Below are positions 63,941 through 64,000 of a DNA stretch of 64,000 nucleotides, in pieces. A program made the position numbers and the translations under genes. Numbering within the stretch: the stretch's first letter is position 1; each line of letters starts with the position of its first letter. The notes under the pieces are model-generated. The model made no database searches and was not told where the DNA came from. It saw only the letters and a program-made list of their open reading frames with translations. The stretch spans positions 268,375 through 332,374 of the forward strand of contig NZ_JAGRRD010000001.1 of the NCBI RefSeq assembly GCF_018122735.1. Reading direction: 5' to 3'. This DNA is from Azoarcus sp. L1K30 (lineage in GTDB: Bacteria > Pseudomonadota > Gammaproteobacteria > Burkholderiales > Rhodocyclaceae).

Positions 63941-64000
63941 ATGAAAATCCTCCATCACCTGGGGGGGGGGGTCGATCACGTCCCCAACCGCGCACGCACG
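63941..64000 (+). CDS. Possible start of a dctQ gene (partial, doubtful sequence)
   Basis: An ATG frame (MKILHHL) begins 71 bases after dctP, where a TRAP small permease gene would be expected. The next bases are 11 consecutive G, and several G or C runs of eight or more occur from 63887 on, so the reading frame cannot be trusted. A GC-rich inverted repeat at about 63886-63920 may correspond to the intra-operon hairpin seen after the other dctP. The call rests on position more than on sequence. Confidence 0.2.
   Translation, partial: MKILHHLGGGVDHVPNRART

Overview
The window looks like the chromosome of a high-GC betaproteobacterium, most like the Azoarcus/Thauera/Aromatoleum group (Rhodocyclales). 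The basis is GC-rich coding bias, a Comamonas-type pmd gene order for protocatechuate 4,5-cleavage, several TRAP transporters, an E. coli-size cytochrome bd operon with CydP and CydX, and many LysR/IclR/AraC regulators. This placement is inferred from gene content only.

Positions 1-10.3 kb form a shikimate/quinate catabolic region. It holds two shikimate dehydrogenase paralogues, a fused 3-dehydroshikimate dehydratase (QuiC1/QsuB type), a split and apparently metal-ligand-depleted copy of the same enzyme, a HAD phosphatase, UspA, a TRAP DctQM pair without its binding protein, an IclR regulator, and the start of a flavin dehydrogenase cut by the left edge. Positions 10.3-26.2 kb carry the next step: a LysR gene, a first LigAB-type extradiol dioxygenase, a complete TRAP DctPQM, a second LysR gene, and a pmd/lig operon (tautomerase, pobA, ligJ, ligK, ligI, ligA, ligB, ligC). 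An aldo/keto reductase and a DUF3750-type protein follow. A P450, ferredoxin, ferredoxin reductase and AraC group at 29.0-32.9 kb could feed the same pathway by hydroxylation or O-demethylation. Dehydroshikimate and 4-hydroxybenzoate would both funnel to protocatechuate and then to pyruvate and oxaloacetate.

Positions 26.3-28.6 kb hold a yfiR-yfiN-yfiB c-di-GMP module. Positions 32.9-40.0 kb hold a cytochrome bd operon (cydP-cydA-cydB-cydX-ybgE) behind a perfect FNR-type box. A divergent sigma-54 activator follows, then a consensus sigma-54 promoter that reads into a compact, structured, U-tract-ended intergenic RNA. After it come an orphan Rieske protein, a NifX-like protein and an ETHE1-like metallo-beta-lactamase-fold protein.

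Positions 40.0-42.4 kb are a three-gene operon with GTGA overlaps: a cysteine-containing unknown, a GT-B glycosyltransferase and a TIR-like protein. Positions 42.5-50.6 kb are an AdeRS/AdeABC-like two-component plus RND efflux module, bordered by a broken IS21-type transposase. Positions 51-64 kb carry a nitroreductase behind a long hairpin that covers its ribosome binding site, an EamA transporter and LysR gene, and a periplasmic-sensor PAS-GGDEF-EAL protein coupled to a solute-binding protein. An NmrA-type oxidoreductase and LysR pair comes next. The window ends with a LysR-PrpF-DctP cluster running into homopolymer-rich sequence.

The most unusual items are the sigma-54-driven intergenic RNA with its activator, the degenerate split dehydratase, and the TIR-like/glycosyltransferase operon. 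No tRNA, rRNA or CRISPR array was seen.
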